Source of the DNA: Acidimicrobiaceae bacterium
GTDB lineage: Bacteria > Actinomycetota > Acidimicrobiia > Acidimicrobiales > Aldehydirespiratoraceae
DNA: 59,074 bases
NCBI GenBank assembly: GCA_002729125.1
Contig: PBTQ01000022.1
Coordinates: 1-59,074 of the forward strand
Direction: 5' to 3'
The translations under genes were made by a program, and so were the position numbers. Shown here piece by piece: positions 1 through 8,445 of the stretch. The notes below the pieces were generated by a model. It was given only the letters and a program-made list of their open reading frames with translations. It did no database searches and was not told the origin of the DNA. Position 1 is the first letter of the stretch. Every line of letters starts with the position of its first letter.

Positions 1-468
1 AGATCGCGGGTTGTAGGGCATGACTTCGTCGAAGGGTTCGGTGTCGTGCCCGAGATCGCCGAAGACCTCGTCGGTTGAGACGTGAAGGAATCGAAAGCCG
101 GCACCGTCGTCGCTGCGAGTTGCCATCAGCCGTCGAGACGCCTGCAGCAGCTGCATCGTGCCAACGATGTTCGTGAGCACGAACTCCTCGGGCCCGTCAA
201 TCGAGCGGTCGACGTGGCTTTCGGCTGCCAGATGTATGACCGCCTCGGGCTGGTGGTCGAGGAAGGCAGCGTCGACCGCCTCGGAGTCGCGGATGTCGAT
301 CGCGAGATGGCGGTATCGCTCGTCGTTCGCGACCGACATGACCGATCCCTCAGTGGCGGCGTAGGTCATCAGGTCGACGTTGATGACCTCGTGTTCGGTC
401 TCCTGAATCAGATGACGCACGACGGCCGAGCCAATGAAGCCACAGCCACCAGTGACGAGAACCCTCAC
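1..468 (-). CDS. rfbB: dTDP-glucose 4,6-dehydratase, N-terminal part (runs off window)
   Basis: It converts dTDP-glucose to dTDP-4-keto-6-deoxyglucose in dTDP-L-rhamnose synthesis, a cytosolic NAD-dependent step. The first 156 residues are present. They show the Rossmann motif GGCGFIGS near residue 7, AESHVDRSI, and the catalytic STDEVFGD block; the YxxxK motif lies beyond the window edge. The GTG start at 468 overlaps the rfbC stop by 4 bp (GTGA), which indicates translational coupling behind rfbC. The family identity is clear; the gene is cut only by the window end. Confidence 0.93.
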   Translation of the reverse strand, partial: MRVLVTGGCGFIGSAVVRHLIQETEHEVINVDLMTYAATEGSVMSVANDERYRHLAIDIRDSEAVDAAFLDHQPEAVIHLAAESHVDRSIDGPEEFVLTNIVGTMQLLQASRRLMATRSDDGAGFRFLHVSTDEVFGDLGHDTEPFDEVMPYNPRS

Positions 469-1022
469 GCTGTGACCTCGGCCAAGTAGGCCGATAGGGG
501 AGGGGCGACAGCGTCCTTGTCGGACAGAATGGCGTCAGCCCGGTCGATCGGCCAGTCGATCCCGAGTTCGGGATCATCGAACCGGATCGTTCGTTCGGCG
601 GCGGGGTCGTACGGGGCATCGACCTTGTAGGTCATGACCGTGTCGTCCTCGAGTGTGCAGAACCCATGCGCGAACCCGGCGGGGATCCAGAACAGCCCGG
701 GAGTCTCGTCGCTCAGTTCGATCGCGACGTGCTGAAGGTGGGTTGGCGAATCCGGGCGGAGATCGAGCGCCACGTCGAGCACCCGACCACGAGTCACCCG
801 GATCAGCTTGCCCTGGGCGGCCTCGCCGGTCTGAAGGTGAAGACCGCGTATCGTGCCGCGACTCGCTGACCAGGACTCGTTGTCCTGCATAATGTCGAGG
901 CCGACCCCGAATCCGGCGAGGGTCGCCCGGTTGAATGTCTCCCGGAACGAGCCGCGATCGTCGCCGTGGATGGCAAACTCGAACTCGAGGAGTCCGGGGA
1001 GCGGTTCTCGGAGCAACTTCAT
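465..1022 (-). CDS. rfbC: dTDP-4-dehydrorhamnose 3,5-epimerase
   Basis: Epimerises dTDP-4-keto-6-deoxyglucose at C3 and C5, the step after RfbB. The 185-residue cupin has the normal RmlC length. It shows RGLHLQ with the catalytic His, the [10 protein letters not shown] block, and the C-terminal [12 protein letters not shown] and DPELGIDWP motifs. I chose the ATG at 1022 (MKLLREPL), because RmlC proteins start there and a GACGAGG sequence lies upstream; the reading frame stays open to 1133. It is the first gene of the visible minus-strand rhamnose operon and is followed by rfbB with a 4-bp overlap. Confidence 0.93.
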   Translation of the reverse strand: MKLLREPLPGLLEFEFAIHGDDRGSFRETFNRATLAGFGVGLDIMQDNESWSASRGTIRGLHLQTGEAAQGKLIRVTRGRVLDVALDLRPDSPTHLQHVAIELSDETPGLFWIPAGFAHGFCTLEDDTVMTYKVDAPYDPAAERTIRFDDPELGIDWPIDRADAILSDKDAVAPPLSAYLAEVTA

Positions 1023-1068
1023 CGGCGGCCTCGTCGGGCGACGCACGCGCGTCGGACAACCCTGGCGA

Positions 1069-1074
1069 GTGTAG
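1069..1074 (-). promoter_or_regulatory. possible -10 hexamer of rfbC
   Basis: TACACT on the minus strand, about 46 nt before the rfbC ATG, would give a leader of roughly 40 nt. No good -35 is visible, so this is tentative. Confidence 0.3.
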
Positions 1075-1126
1075 GAGGCCTGGGACGCGTCGTCGCTTTC
1101 ACGACCGATCCCTCCTTCCCATGCCC

Positions 1127-1154
1127 TTGTCATCGGCGCGATTTCCCCTATCGT
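1127..1154 (+). promoter_or_regulatory. guaB promoter, leaderless
   Basis: TTGTCA (1127-1132), a 16-bp spacer and TATCGT (1149-1154) stand exactly 6 nt before the guaB ATG. Transcription would begin at or next to the A of the ATG, and no Shine-Dalgarno sequence is present. Confidence 0.6.
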
Positions 1155-1160
1155 GAGACG

Positions 1161-2609
1161 ATGAACGACGAGGTGCTCTCTGGTTCCGAGGCGCTCACTT
1201 TCGACGACGTGCTGGTCGTCCCCGGTTGGAGCGAAGTCCTGCCCACCGAAGTCGACACCTCCACGTCCTTGGCAGGGATCGAGTTGGCCGTGCCGTTGAT
1301 GTCAGCGGCGATGGACACTGTCACCGAATCCCCGTTGGCGATCGCCATCGCCCGAGCCGGCGGGATCGGGGTGCTGCACCGCAACCTCACCATCGAGCAG
1401 CAGGCCGAGGAGGTCGACCGGGTCAAGCGGGCCCAGGCCGGTATGATCTCGGCGCCGATCAGCCTCCCGCCCACGTCCACACTCAATGATGCCGAGGCGC
1501 TGATGGCCCGGCACAAGATCAGCGGGGTGCCGATCTGTGATTCCGACGGTCGCCTTGTCGGCATCCTCACCAACCGCGATGTGCGGTTTTGCACCCCGGA
1601 TCAGTACTCGCAGCCCGTCACCGATTTCATGACCGCCGACGGTCTGGTCACTGCGCCCGTGGGCACGAGCCTCGAGGAAGCGGTCGAGGTGCTGCACGAG
1701 CATCGCATCGAGAAGCTGCCGTTGGTCGACGACGCCGGTGTGCTCCAGGGCCTGATCACGGTCAAAGACATCGACAAGCGCATCGAGTACCCCAACGCAA
1801 CCCTCGATACGAATGGGCGGCTCCGGGTCGCTGCAGCGGTCGGTGTCACCGATGTCGCCGAGCGCACCGAAGCCCTCGAGGCGGCTGACGTCGACATGAT
1901 CGTGATCGACACTGCGCATGGCCACACCCAGGGGGTCGTCGATGCGGTCCGCACCATCAAGAAGGGTTGGCCCGATCTGCCGGTCGTCGGCGGCAATGTC
2001 GTCACGCGAGAAGGCGTCGAGACCCTCGTCGAAGCCGGCACCGATGTCATCAAGGTCGGTGTGGGGGCCGGCAGCATTTGCACCACCCGCATCGTCGCCG
2101 GTGCGGGCATGCCCCAGATGACCGCAATCCACGAATGCGTCCAGGCCGCCCGTGAACTCGGCGTCCCGGTCATTGCCGACGGTGGCATCGTCACCTCCGG
2201 CGACATCGTCAAGGCGTTCGTCGCCGGTGCCGACGTCGTCATGCTCGGCAACCTGCTCGCCGGTGTCGACGAGGCACCGGGCGAGCTCGAACTCGTCGAC
2301 GGGGCGATGTGGAAGACCTACCGGGGCATGGGCTCCTCGGGCGCAATGCGAGGCCGGGCGAGTGATCGCTACGGCATCGGCCAGTCCCCCGGCAAGCACG
2401 TCGCCGAAGGTGTCGAAGGCCGTGTCCGGTACGCCGGGCCGATGTCGGAGCTCATCAGCCAGGTCGTCGGTGGCCTTCGGTCGGGCATGGGCTACGCCGG
2501 CGCTGCCGACCTCGACGACCTGCGCCACCGCACCAGGCTCACCCGTATCACCGGTGCCGGGCTTCGCGAGAGTCATCCCCACGACATCACCGTTCTGCGC
2601 GACGAATGA
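1161..2609 (+). CDS. guaB: Inosine-5'-monophosphate dehydrogenase
   Basis: Oxidises IMP to XMP with NAD, the committed step of GMP synthesis in the cytosol. The 482-residue protein has the standard layout: TIM barrel start ([10 protein letters not shown]), two CBS domains at about residues 95-210, then the barrel again with GAGSICTTR carrying catalytic Cys307, and the mobile flap and C-terminal [10 protein letters not shown] block. The ATG at 1161 matches the family start and sits 6 nt after a -10 hexamer. The open frame extends upstream to 966, but that part is antisense to rfbC. Its stop overlaps the next gene by 4 bp (ATGA). Confidence 0.96.
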   Translation: MNDEVLSGSEALTFDDVLVVPGWSEVLPTEVDTSTSLAGIELAVPLMSAAMDTVTESPLAIAIARAGGIGVLHRNLTIEQQAEEVDRVKRAQAGMISAPISLPPTSTLNDAEALMARHKISGVPICDSDGRLVGILTNRDVRFCTPDQYSQPVTDFMTADGLVTAPVGTSLEEAVEVLHEHRIEKLPLVDDAGVLQGLITVKDIDKRIEYPNATLDTNGRLRVAAAVGVTDVAERTEALEAADVDMIVIDTAHGHTQGVVDAVRTIKKGWPDLPVVGGNVVTREGVETLVEAGTDVIKVGVGAGSICTTRIVAGAGMPQMTAIHECVQAARELGVPVIADGGIVTSGDIVKAFVAGADVVMLGNLLAGVDEAPGELELVDGAMWKTYRGMGSSGAMRGRASDRYGIGQSPGKHVAEGVEGRVRYAGPMSELISQVVGGLRSGMGYAGAADLDDLRHRTRLTRITGAGLRESHPHDITVLRDE

Positions 2610-3655
2610 GCGTCCAGGAACGCATCGGCAAGGCCCTCGCCCGAGGGCAACGCCGCCTCCCCAAAGCGGTGTTGCGGCGCCGGCATGGCGAGCCCCCCAC
2701 GATCGATGGCCACACCCTCGATCTTCAGATCCACGCCTACGCCTCACTTGTCCAAGCGGCCCGCGCCCGCAGCGCAGACTCGGACGTCACAACACAGATG
2801 GTCCGAGACGGTTTCGACGCAATGGTCGAGATCGCATCGGGCGCCCCTGTCGCTGAGGTTTCGGTGCACGATCGCACGATCCCGGGCCCCGCAGGCAACA
2901 TTCCCATCCGCCTCTACCACCCACCTCGCACCTCGGGCCGATCCGACGCGATCGTCTGGTTCCATCAGGGAGGCGGTGTGATCGGCGGTCTCGAAACCGA
3001 CCACACCCTCTGCACGATGCTCTCCGACGCCTGCCAGGCCGTCGTGATCTCGGTTGACTACCGCCTCGCCCCAGAGCATCCGTTCCCGGCCGACGTTGTC
3101 GATTCGCTCGCTGCGTACCAATGGGTCATCGACTATGCCGACGGCCTCGGGATCGACCCTGGTCGCGTCGCCGTCGCCGGCACCTCGCAGGGCGGCAAGA
3201 TCTCTGCTGTCGTGTGCCAGGAACGCCGGCGGGAAGGCCTCGCAGCACCGGTCGCCCAGATCCTGCTCTATCCGGGCCTCGACGCCACCTGGCAGGGCGG
3301 CTCGCGCGACACGATGGCGGAGGCGTGGCCGCTGGGCGAACTCATACTGCAGTTCTTCGCCCTCATGGGTGGCATCACCGACGACAATGCCGACGACCGC
3401 AGGGCCAGCCCAGGCCTCGAGCCGAACCTCACCGGGCAGCCACCCGCGCTGATCGTCACCGCTGGGTTTGACCCGCTGCGCTCGGAGGGCGACGCCTACG
3501 CAGCGGCGCTGAAGGATGCTGATGGCAGGGTTGTGCACCGCTGCGAAGGCGAGCTCACCCACTCGTTCACGGTGATGGGTGCCGTCTCTAAGGCCGCCCA
3601 GGAGGCCACTGAGCGGATCGCACGCGACGCCGCCGCGCTGCTGGCCAACGCCTGA
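2606..3655 (+). CDS. alpha/beta hydrolase-3 (HSL-type) esterase
   Basis: A 349-residue carboxylesterase of the hormone-sensitive-lipase group, probably hydrolysing short-chain esters. The oxyanion-hole segment reads [10 protein letters not shown] in place of the usual HGGG, followed by [12 protein letters not shown]. The nucleophile elbow is GTSQGG, and [12 protein letters not shown] (Asp) and the ELTHSF His complete the triad. It overlaps guaB by 4 bp and the glycosylase by 1 bp, so it is translated from the guaB transcript. The first 80 residues are basic and helical without a signal peptide, so it is cytosolic. The substrate is unknown. Confidence 0.87.
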   Translation: MSVQERIGKALARGQRRLPKAVLRRRHGEPPTIDGHTLDLQIHAYASLVQAARARSADSDVTTQMVRDGFDAMVEIASGAPVAEVSVHDRTIPGPAGNIPIRLYHPPRTSGRSDAIVWFHQGGGVIGGLETDHTLCTMLSDACQAVVISVDYRLAPEHPFPADVVDSLAAYQWVIDYADGLGIDPGRVAVAGTSQGGKISAVVCQERRREGLAAPVAQILLYPGLDATWQGGSRDTMAEAWPLGELILQFFALMGGITDDNADDRRASPGLEPNLTGQPPALIVTAGFDPLRSEGDAYAAALKDADGRVVHRCEGELTHSFTVMGAVSKAAQEATERIARDAAALLANA

Positions 3656-4413
3656 TGCCCGAGGGCGACACCCTCTTCAACACGGCCCTCACCCTTCGTC
3701 CAGCGTTGCTAGGCGAGTCGTTGACCGCTGTCAACATCCGGTCCCGAGGGATGTACCGGCTTCGGGCCGGCGACACGGTGCGGTCAGTCGAAGCGGTCGG
3801 CAAGTTCCTCGAGATCGTGGTCGAGCGGGGCCTTGCGCTCCGTACCCATCTCCACATGACCGGCGTCTGGCATCTCTATGCGCATGGCGAGCGATGGCGC
3901 CGGCCTCGTCATCTTGCCCGTGCCGTACTCGAGACGGAGTCACACGTCGCCGTCTGCTTCGCCGCTCCCACGGTCGAGGTCGGGCCAGCGGCCGATGATC
4001 GTCTCGCTCACCTCGGCCCTGATCTCTGCCACGCCGACGTCGACCTCGACGCAGTGCTCGAACGAGTCGGCGGCTCGGACCCGTCGACCGAAATCGCCGA
4101 GGTGTTGCTCGATCAGCGGCTCGCAGCCGGTATCGGCAATGTCTACAAGAACGAGGTGCTCTGGGCCTGTGAAGTCAGCCCATTTCGCCCGCTCGCCGAC
4201 GTCGACGAGCCGATACGGCGCCGCCTCTACGAAACCGCCACCGAGCAACTCCAGGCCAACCTCGGCCGCTGGAAACGCCAGACCCACCCGAAGGGCCTTG
4301 CGGTGTACAACCGGGCCGGGCAGGGCTGCTACCGCTGCCTCGGTCGGATTCGCACCGTTGAGCACGGGGACATCGGACGACGCACCTGGTGGTGCGCCGA
4401 CTGTCAGACCTGA
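3655..4413 (+). CDS. Fpg/Nei-family DNA glycosylase
   Basis: Base-excision repair enzyme that removes oxidised bases and cleaves the abasic strand. The 252-residue protein begins MPEGDT, as in actinobacterial Nei2, where Pro2 (after Met removal) and Glu3 are catalytic. It continues with the helix-two-turn-helix (LDQRLAAGIGNVYKNE) and ends with a zinc finger of CYRC and CADC pairs (about residues 224-250). Its ATG overlaps the esterase stop (TGATG). It closes the guaB operon and converges on the ABC permease gene. Nei2 is more likely than MutM from the PEGDT start. Confidence 0.9.
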   Translation: MPEGDTLFNTALTLRPALLGESLTAVNIRSRGMYRLRAGDTVRSVEAVGKFLEIVVERGLALRTHLHMTGVWHLYAHGERWRRPRHLARAVLETESHVAVCFAAPTVEVGPAADDRLAHLGPDLCHADVDLDAVLERVGGSDPSTEIAEVLLDQRLAAGIGNVYKNEVLWACEVSPFRPLADVDEPIRRRLYETATEQLQANLGRWKRQTHPKGLAVYNRAGQGCYRCLGRIRTVEHGDIGRRTWWCADCQT

Positions 4414-4415
4414 CC

Positions 4416-4435
4416 AGAGATCAGGCCTGGTCTCT
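4416..4435. terminator. possible bidirectional terminator between glycosylase and permease genes
   Basis: AGAGATCAGGCCTGGTCTCT is a near-perfect 20-bp inverted repeat just after the glycosylase stop. It lies between convergent genes and has no clear T-run. Confidence 0.4.
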
Positions 4436-4470
4436 CGCTGCAACGCCGATGCACAGCTTTCGGTGATGGA

Positions 4471-7400
4471 CTATTCGTGGCTGATCGCGTCGAGGACGTT
4501 CAGGCGGGCCGCTCGGCGGGCTGGCACCATAGCGGCACCGATGCCGGCGATCGCAGCGATGGCGAGGTACCGCATCAGTTCGGCCACTGGAATGTCGAGT
4601 GTCGAGATAAAGCCGTCGGGGATTACCTGAACCGCTGCGGCACCGAACAAGGTGCCGAGAATGAGTCCCAAGAAGCCGCCGAACATCGCGATGATTGCGC
4701 CCTCGAACAACACCATTCGGGTCATCTGGCGTGAGGTCATGCCGACCGCCCGGACGAGGCCGAGTTCTCTCGTCCGTTCGAACACGGACAGCGCAAGGGT
4801 GATTGCAATGCCGAGGAGGGCGATCACGATCGCCACCGTTAACAACACGTTGATAACGACAAGGGCCTGATCGATCGAGTTCTCTTGGCGCTCCTGGAAC
4901 TCCTCGCGCGAATCGACGTTGAGCTGCGGGTAGCTGTCGGTGATCGCCAAGATGGCGGCCCGCGCACGGTCCTCGTCGATACCGTTGGTGGTGGTGACCG
5001 ACAAGAACTGATCGCCTCCGGTTGGGTACCGGTCCTGCCAGAGTTCGAGCGAGATCACCCGGTTGCCATAGATCGATGCGTCGGTGAAAATGCCGCCGAC
5101 CGTCACCGTCTCGACGACCTGATCGGGGAATTCGATCTCGAAGAAATCGCCTATCTCCAGCAGGTTGTCGGCAGCGAAGTCTTCGTAGATCCATATCGTG
5201 TCTCGCCCGATCAACGACTCGTCGAGTTCGACAAAGTCCGGGTCGAGATGCTCAAGCGAGTTCGCGAGATCGGTAGCCGAGGAGTCTTGGACCTCCTGGT
5301 CGACGACGGTGCGGTACGCCTCAAACGAGAAGCGGTAACGCACCACCGTGTCGGTCTCGTCGAGCATGTCGAGATCACGGGCCAGGTCGGTGCTGAAGTT
5401 GAACGTTGGGTCGCCCTGGGCGTTGCCGGAGATGAACCAGTCGCTGGTGACCGAATCCGACAAGATGTCGGCGAAGGTCGCCTTGAACGACGACGCAACG
5501 ACGGTGGCGGTCGAGACGAGGGCAAGGCCGATCATGAGCGCGGTCGCTGCCGACGCGGTCCGGTCGGGATTGCGACGCGAGTTCTCGCGGGCCATGCGGG
5601 CATTGGCGCGCATCGATGTCGGGAGGAAACGGCGCAGCCACGTCGCTGCGCCGAAGAGCACGACTCCGACGGGCAGCAGCGCGATCTCCGCTGTCTCAAG
5701 GGTCAAGAGGCCGGCCAGGCCCGTGAGCGTAAGCACCACACCGACGGCACCGACGAGGAAGACGAAGATCGCTGCGAACACCTGGGGGACACGCCAGCCG
5801 AGAATGAAGGACGTGTCGATGCAGCGGAGGCCAAGCGCCAGCAACCCGAGGGCAAATGTGATTGCAAACCCGAAGCCGACAACCTCAACACCGGCCGCAA
5901 ACCCAGGGTCGGTTAACAGGACAACAAACCGGATCGCGAAGAGGACCGCGCACCCTATGGTCGCCGCAGCGCCGAGTAGCGTTAGCGGTCCCCCGACCAG
6001 GAGCAGAAGGATCGCTAGCGGCCATCGCCCCAGAGCCCCAACGATGCCCGGCGCCCACATCGGGCTGATTGAGGCGACGCCGAGGAAGGTTGTGCCGGCG
6101 GCGACACCGAGCAGGACAAGGACCGTGCCGGTGCCGAGGTCGAGAATCAGCGACAGCAACAACAAGGCGATACCGAACGCCGCTGTCGAGTAGCGAGCGA
6201 AGCCCGGATTGAGCCGACGCGAGCCGATTGTGTTGCCGAATGCGGCGATCGGGCCCAGCAACAGCACCAGCTGCCAGTTGTCGCTGATCAAGGCGAACAG
6301 CAGGATCAGCCAGGACACAATGACGATGGAGCCGCCAAGCACCGTGTTGACGGCCGGCTGGCGGTGGACGAGCCGAGCGTCGGAACGAAGGGCCGCCATC
6401 GGCGAGATATCACGTGCACGGAACGACGGCACGATGGCCGACACCATCGTCACTCCGACGCCGACGATCGCACCCCAGATGAAGGTCGCCGGCTCAAGAA
6501 GAAGATCGTTGCCCTGCGGCGCGAACTCGAACCTCGACAAGAGCCAACGCAGTGTCCAACCGAGCCCGATGCCGGTTGCGATTCCGACCACGGTGCTGAA
6601 CAGCGCCACGATCGCGGCCTCGCCGAGGAGTGCCGTCGTAACCTGCCGACCGGTTGCCCCGATAGCGCGGAGCAGACCAAGTTCGCGAATCCGTTGGCCG
6701 ACCAGGATCGAGAAGACGTTGTAAATGACGAACGCCGACACCAACAAGATGATGAAGGCGAAGACCAAGAGAAACGTCTGGAATTGGCTGATGAAATCGT
6801 CGAAGTCCTGAGCCTGTTCGTCGGCGGCCGCCTCGCTTGTGAGCGCCTCGAACCCTTCGGGCAGGGCGGCCTGCACCCGGGCCAGCACGGTCCCGACGTC
6901 CTGGTCCTCGGCGGCGACGACGGTGAGGTCGTCGTAGCCCTCATTGCGGTTCAAGATCTCAAGAGCGCTCTCGGTGTCGAAGGCGATCAGCTTGGCGCCG
7001 ACCAAGGCGTTGGTCTCCGGATCGGCGAAAGAGAATGTACCGACGAGCTCGAAGTTGCGAGGGCTGTCGTTGGTGAGGACGGTATACGTTCCGCCGATCT
7101 CGAATGTCCCGTCGGCGAAGGCATCGACATCCATCGCCATCTCGGTCGACGAGCGCGGCTCGCGGCCTTCTCGAACGAAAAGGCGGGGATTGGGGGTGTC
7201 GGACTCCCAGTTGACACCGAGGTTCGGCGGACCGAGCGTCACCTGGGCCTCGCCCTCGCGGTCGATGGCGATGGTGTTGAAGGAGATGATGCGGGGTTGG
7301 ACCGCCTCGACGCCCTCGACGGCAGCGAGGGTGTCACTGAGCTCGACGGGTACCTGCGGGGCATCGATGCGTTCACCGAATGGAATCTCGCTACGGACCT

Positions 7401-7575
7401 GGATGTCGAAGTTGCCCTGAATGTCATCAGCTAGGTCGCCGAACGTTGCTCGCAGACTGTCGGTGAAGACGAAGACGCCGACGGTGAACATCACGCCCAG
7501 CGTCACCGCCGAGCAGGTGAGCAGGAAGCGAAAGGGCTTGGCGGTGACGTTTCGCCAGATGAGGCGGAAGGCCAT
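4471..7575 (-). CDS. ABC transporter permease with two FtsX domains (MacB/LolC-like)
   Basis: Membrane permease of an exporter-type ABC system. The 1034-residue protein starts with a cytoplasmic tail and TM helix (FLLTCSAVTLGVMF), followed by an extracytoplasmic MacB-like periplasmic-core domain. A first FtsX block lies near residues 300-440 (IRELGLLRAIGATGRQV). Then come an unusually long run of hydrophobic helices, a second extracytoplasmic domain, and a second FtsX block at the C terminus (TRELGLVRAVGMTSRQM). Its ATG overlaps the ATPase stop by one base (TGATG), which favours this start over the open extension to 7935. The cargo (lipid, peptide or drug) cannot be told. Confidence 0.88.
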   Translation of the reverse strand: MAFRLIWRNVTAKPFRFLLTCSAVTLGVMFTVGVFVFTDSLRATFGDLADDIQGNFDIQVRSEIPFGERIDAPQVPVELSDTLAAVEGVEAVQPRIISFNTIAIDREGEAQVTLGPPNLGVNWESDTPNPRLFVREGREPRSSTEMAMDVDAFADGTFEIGGTYTVLTNDSPRNFELVGTFSFADPETNALVGAKLIAFDTESALEILNRNEGYDDLTVVAAEDQDVGTVLARVQAALPEGFEALTSEAAADEQAQDFDDFISQFQTFLLVFAFIILLVSAFVIYNVFSILVGQRIRELGLLRAIGATGRQVTTALLGEAAIVALFSTVVGIATGIGLGWTLRWLLSRFEFAPQGNDLLLEPATFIWGAIVGVGVTMVSAIVPSFRARDISPMAALRSDARLVHRQPAVNTVLGGSIVIVSWLILLFALISDNWQLVLLLGPIAAFGNTIGSRRLNPGFARYSTAAFGIALLLLSLILDLGTGTVLVLLGVAAGTTFLGVASISPMWAPGIVGALGRWPLAILLLLVGGPLTLLGAAATIGCAVLFAIRFVVLLTDPGFAAGVEVVGFGFAITFALGLLALGLRCIDTSFILGWRVPQVFAAIFVFLVGAVGVVLTLTGLAGLLTLETAEIALLPVGVVLFGAATWLRRFLPTSMRANARMARENSRRNPDRTASAATALMIGLALVSTATVVASSFKATFADILSDSVTSDWFISGNAQGDPTFNFSTDLARDLDMLDETDTVVRYRFSFEAYRTVVDQEVQDSSATDLANSLEHLDPDFVELDESLIGRDTIWIYEDFAADNLLEIGDFFEIEFPDQVVETVTVGGIFTDASIYGNRVISLELWQDRYPTGGDQFLSVTTTNGIDEDRARAAILAITDSYPQLNVDSREEFQERQENSIDQALVVINVLLTVAIVIALLGIAITLALSVFERTRELGLVRAVGMTSRQMTRMVLFEGAIIAMFGGFLGLILGTLFGAAAVQVIPDGFISTLDIPVAELMRYLAIAAIAGIGAAMVPARRAARLNVLDAISHE

Positions 7576-8315
7576 CAGCCCAGGCTCTTCATCATGTCGA
7601 GCACGGCATCGGGCGTGGGCTCGCGCAACTCGTCGACAATCTTGCCGTCGACGAGGAAGATGACCCGGTTGGCGTACGACGCAGCGACGGGATCGTGGGT
7701 GACCATCACGATGGTCTGACCGAACTCGTCGACCGCGCTGCGCATGAACGACAGGATTTCGTTGCCGGTGGTGGAGTCGAGGTTGCCGGTGGGTTCGTCG
7801 GCGAAGATGATTTCCGGTCGTGTCGCCAGGGCCCGGCTCACGGCGACGCGCTGCTGCTGGCCACCCGAGAGTTCGTTGGGACGATGGGTGGTGCGGTTGG
7901 CCAAACCGACCGTTTCGATCACCTGATCGACCCAACCCTGATCGGGGGTCTTGCCGGCGAGGTCCATCGGCAGCGTGATGTTTTCGATTGCCGACAGGGT
8001 CGGGACGAGGTTGAAGGCCTGGAAGACGAAGCCCACGTTGTCGCGTCGCAGCAACGTCAGATCTTTCTCCGAAAGCGTCGACAGTGCCGTCTCACCGATG
8101 AAGACCTCACCGTCGGTCAGGTCGTCGAGCCCCGCCATACAGTGCATGAGGGTCGACTTGCCCGAGCCCGACGGGCCCATGATGGCAGTGAAATCGCCTT
8201 TGTTGAAGGTCACGTCGACCCCGTCGAGGGCGCGGACTTCGGTGTCGTCGGATCCGTAGATCTTGGTGGCGCCGACAGCGCGCGCGGCAAGGGTGGTGGA
8301 CGGGGCGTCGGTCAT
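7575..8315 (-). CDS. ABC transporter ATP-binding protein (LolD/MacB type)
   Basis: Supplies ATP hydrolysis to the FtsX-type permease encoded just downstream. The 246 residues contain Walker [10 protein letters not shown], the Q-loop in [10 protein letters not shown], signature LSGGQQQR, Walker [13 protein letters not shown] and the switch His in MVTHD, all typical of the LolD/MacB subfamily. The ATG at 8315 is preceded by a GGAG sequence about 8 nt upstream. The one-base overlap with the permease shows a two-gene operon. No outer-membrane partner is seen, as expected for an actinobacterium. Confidence 0.93.
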   Translation of the reverse strand: MTDAPSTTLAARAVGATKIYGSDDTEVRALDGVDVTFNKGDFTAIMGPSGSGKSTLMHCMAGLDDLTDGEVFIGETALSTLSEKDLTLLRRDNVGFVFQAFNLVPTLSAIENITLPMDLAGKTPDQGWVDQVIETVGLANRTTHRPNELSGGQQQRVAVSRALATRPEIIFADEPTGNLDSTTGNEILSFMRSAVDEFGQTIVMVTHDPVAASYANRVIFLVDGKIVDELREPTPDAVLDMMKSLG

Positions 8316-8433
8316 CTCAGGACTCCATGGGGGGATGCACTCGCGTTACGGACAACGGTAACGGCATGGATGCCGAGTCAGATCGTCATTTCGCGTGGCC
8401 GAAGCGAGCGAGGACCGAGGTGGTCTTCCTGCG

Positions 8434-8439
8434 TAGATT
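8434..8439 (+). promoter_or_regulatory. -10 hexamer of the cyclase/ATPase gene
   Basis: TAGATT, 6 nt before the GTG at 8446. This spacing selects 8446 over the tandem GTG at 8443 as the start. Confidence 0.45.
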
Positions 8440-8445
8440 GGAGTG

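Noticed and set aside
966-1160. N-terminal extension of guaB by 65 codons
   Set aside because: It overlaps rfbC in antisense and is absent from IMP dehydrogenases; the ATG at 1161 has the promoter spacing.
1302-2747. Minus-strand 481-codon open frame opposite guaB
   Set aside because: It is a codon-bias shadow of guaB: it is fully antisense, has low-complexity acidic composition, and shows no recognised motif.
7576-7935. N-terminal extension of the FtsX permease frame
   Set aside because: This part is Arg-rich, antisense-like in composition and covers the ATPase gene; the ATG at 7575 overlapping the ATPase stop is the real start.
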